Below are positions 63,101 through 64,000 of a stretch of 64,000 bases of DNA, piece by piece; position 1 is the stretch's first letter; every line of letters begins with the position of its first letter. The notes under the pieces are model-generated. The model was given only the letters and a program-made list of their open reading frames with translations, did no database searches and was not told where the DNA came from. A program made the position numbers and the translations under genes. This DNA comes from Pseudoalteromonas galatheae (lineage in GTDB: Bacteria; Pseudomonadota; Gammaproteobacteria; Enterobacterales; Alteromonadaceae): contig NZ_PNCO02000002.1 in the NCBI RefSeq assembly GCF_005886105.2, positions 434,001 to 498,000 of the forward strand, in the 5' to 3' direction.

Positions 63101-64000
63101 GGGCGCGCAACATGTCATGGCGTGCATACAGCTTTTTCCATGCAAGCATCATTCGCTCAGTATCAAGCGTTAAACTATCGAGTTCGAGTAAGTAGTGAGT
63201 GCCGCAATTAAGCGGGAAGCCCGGGGTTTGGCCTAACCAATAAGCACTTTGTACTTCAGTCAGTGCAAATGGTTCAAACTGATGTTCGGGTCTAGCTACA
63301 ATTTGCTTGCACTGTGTGGCTTCATGCATCTCAAGTGTTGCTGCAAATGCACCAAGCGTTGGGTTGGCAAACAAAGTGCGTAAAGGTTGCTTGGTCGACA
63401 ACCCACGGTGGGCGAGCTGAGTCAGGAATTGGGTCGCCAGGAGCGAATCGCCACCGAGTGCAAAAAAGCTGCTTTCTAGGCCAACATTGGCAACCCCCAG
63501 TAAGTCTTTCCAAAGCTGCGCAACTTGAAGTTCGTTATCTGTTTGTGGCGCTGTTACAGCCACTTCAACGCTAATTTGGTCGTCAAATTGGGTAGCAAGT
63601 TGTTTTCTATCTACCTTTCCATTAGCGCTTAGCGGCAGTGCAGCTAAGGCTAAAAAGTGACTCGGTACCATATAATCTGGCAAAGAAAGAGCAAGTTCTG
63701 TTTTTATTGCATCGAGATCCAGTTCCGTGCTTTCATCCATTACTAGTGCAGCAACCAACATTTTAGGCTCGCCAATGGTCAATGCCACTCCACGAGAAAT
63801 ACCTTCGATACGGGCGAGAGCCGTATCAATTTCACCCAGTTCAATACGATGACCGCGTACTTTCACTTGGTGATCTATACGCCCTAAGAACTCAAGGTTG
63901 CCATCTGGCCAGTATCTACCTCTATCGCCGGTGCGATACCAACGAGTACCTTCGTGGCTGACAAAGCGCTCAGCTGTGAGCTTTTGATCACCCCGATACG
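60117..64000 (-). CDS. NRPS, 5'-truncated at the window edge: A-PCP-Cy-A(Cys)-PCP
   Basis: The frame is open to the right edge (YRTGD and RYWPDGNLEF are readable there), so the gene starts outside. Visible order: the end of one A domain (KVRGHRIELGEID), a PCP (SSFFALGGDSLLA), a Cy domain, an A domain (FTSGSTGEPKGVE, FDLSVYDLFG, GGATEAAIW) and a PCP (DDFFAIGGDSLSA). Residues D-L-Y-N-L-S in the second A domain fit cysteine. In the Cy domain the motif reads NYMTLDGYS, with the first Asp replaced by Asn. Its product passes to the next NRPS, with which it overlaps by 4 bp. Confidence 0.92.
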   Translation of the reverse strand, partial: YRGDQKLTAERFVSHEGTRWYRTGDRGRYWPDGNLEFLGRIDHQVKVRGHRIELGEIDTALARIEGISRGVALTIGEPKMLVAALVMDESTELDLDAIKTELALSLPDYMVPSHFLALAALPLSANGKVDRKQLATQFDDQISVEVAVTAPQTDNELQVAQLWKDLLGVANVGLESSFFALGGDSLLATQFLTQLAHRGLSTKQPLRTLFANPTLGAFAATLEMHEATQCKQIVARPEHQFEPFALTEVQSAYWLGQTPGFPLNCGTHYLLELDSLTLDTERMMLAWKKLYARHDMLRAQVSDSNQQVVLQQSGIPKLDIDPMTYTCLDQARTQIHAWWQTKNSQHLHDAITIKVARYQAGESERTRLALMFNYMTLDGYSIMLLLREFAALYQAPDIELTPLSLTFRDYVTQVQHSQQAIDEAQAYWQERLPTLPDAAALPLAQDPLQIEHSEFSRRSARLPKAKWQAIKQAARSQNVTPSILVLSAYAEVLSQYSGGHPHTLNLTLFDRQNVHPEVGSIVGDFTSLAPLAYHPDEHITIAQHAKQLQEQLADVLDHRAVSSVWVQRERSRTMGRTAAALPIVFTSTLGMADDLLADAFNEDLPQFTDGGLSATPQVWLDHQMYEFKGELILSWDAVDALFPAELLDNMFSRFLTLLDEVSISTDTAFSHALPKSQQLVRDRVNSTYAEQTPRTLHQAMFDYARQHPDTVALIADEQIVTYGQLADKALRIAHLLTQQGLSLSEAVAVSLPRGVDQVAAVFGIMAAGGCYVPIGIHQPTSRQAKIHRTAGIRWVLTNEAHINQDVEQGVTRLNVADAEGFTPLATPLTVATDAPAYVIFTSGSTGEPKGVEMCHQATANTIDQLNRHYAINSNSRVLAVSALDFDLSVYDLFGLLSVGGSVVLLNEASRRDAATWLELVHQHHVTTWNSVPILLDMLLVVAENDARPLPFSQVMLSGDWIGLDLPPRLQAKTHSQIPLIAMGGATEAAIWSNSCEVKGELPEHWSSIPYGKPLPNQTYRVVDPCGRDCPDWVAGELWIGGVGLATAYRGDKKLTDQRFVMADGKRWYRTGDRGRYWPDGNLEFLGRIDHQVKVRGHRIELGEIDAALAQVKGLSRGVALTIGEPKKLVAAFVKEAQATLDTQVITAQLEQQLPEYMVPSHLVELETLPLSANGKIDRKQLLNEFMALELMQAEFEAPEGELEEQLAKIWQSLLKRPQLSRHDDFFAIGGDSLSATQLIQTLQQQHIIPTSVSLTALFSAPSIASFAAAITQAWRDLGDTTCDTDELFEEGTI

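Overview
The window looks like chromosome of a marine gammaproteobacterium of the Alteromonadales, most likely Pseudoalteromonas. This is inferred from the gene mix (paired 2-oxoglutarate oxygenase/TonB receptor genes, NhaR, Rof, ArfB, DUF3833 plus chalcone-isomerase-like pair) and from a 'TATACCAATTG' type intergenic element. Species assignment is an inference.

Layout. 1-5.2 kb: housekeeping genes (two GNAT acetyltransferases, Rof, a prolyl oligopeptidase lipoprotein, a DUF3833 lipoprotein and a chalcone-isomerase-like protein). 5.2-18.8 kb: a complete type I-E CRISPR-Cas island: array 1 (21 repeats), a degenerate tRNA-like element, a WYL-domain regulator, a 515-bp regulatory gap, cas3, a natural cas8e-cse2 fusion, cas7e, cas5e, cas6e, cas1, cas2, and array 2 (25 full repeats plus a truncated one). 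18.9-25.9 kb: a SelW-like protein, two TPR/2-oxoglutarate-oxygenase genes and an outer-membrane TonB-dependent receptor, with a divergent LytTR regulator. 26.6-38.9 kb: nhaR, an HPF-like protein, a response regulator, coiled-coil proteins, a MacAB-like ABC export operon, arfB, a PD40 protein, a MITE-like repeat, a DUF3137 membrane protein and a putative metalloprotease. 39-64 kb: a siderophore-type locus: PchR-like AraC regulator, two saccharopine-dehydrogenase-like reductases, a FyuA-like receptor, an ABC exporter pair with a dead M1-peptidase domain, a FecBCDE-type importer, a type II thioesterase and two cysteine-type heterocyclising NRPSs. The last of these runs off the right edge.

The most unusual element is in the WYL-cas3 gap. 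On the minus strand (7692-7768) there are two degenerate CRISPR repeats flanking a 20-nt pseudo-spacer, with a TATAAT box just upstream. The pseudo-spacer matches 15 of 20 positions of a site about 80 bp away (7815-7834). That site carries an AAG PAM, and three of the five mismatches fall at positions 6, 12 and 18, the ones type I-E Cascade flips out. The target overlaps the candidate promoter that reads toward a 48-aa membrane peptide and cas3. This is the architecture of CreA/CreR RNAs, in which Cascade carrying a crRNA-like guide represses a toxin promoter or the cas promoter. CTCAC half-sites at the same promoter and in front of the WYL gene suggest a second, protein-based control layer.

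How the parts work together (inference). In the CRISPR island, Cas6e cuts array transcripts at a stem that differs between the arrays by a compensatory base pair; Cascade with fused Cas8e-Cse2 recruits Cas3; Cas1-Cas2 adapt at two leaders that share a motif at the same distance. In the siderophore locus, the NRPS line builds cysteine-derived thiazoline rings and probably releases the product reductively. The reductases tailor it, the ABC pair may export it, and the receptor plus FecBCDE import the ferric form under PchR-like and possibly Fur control.
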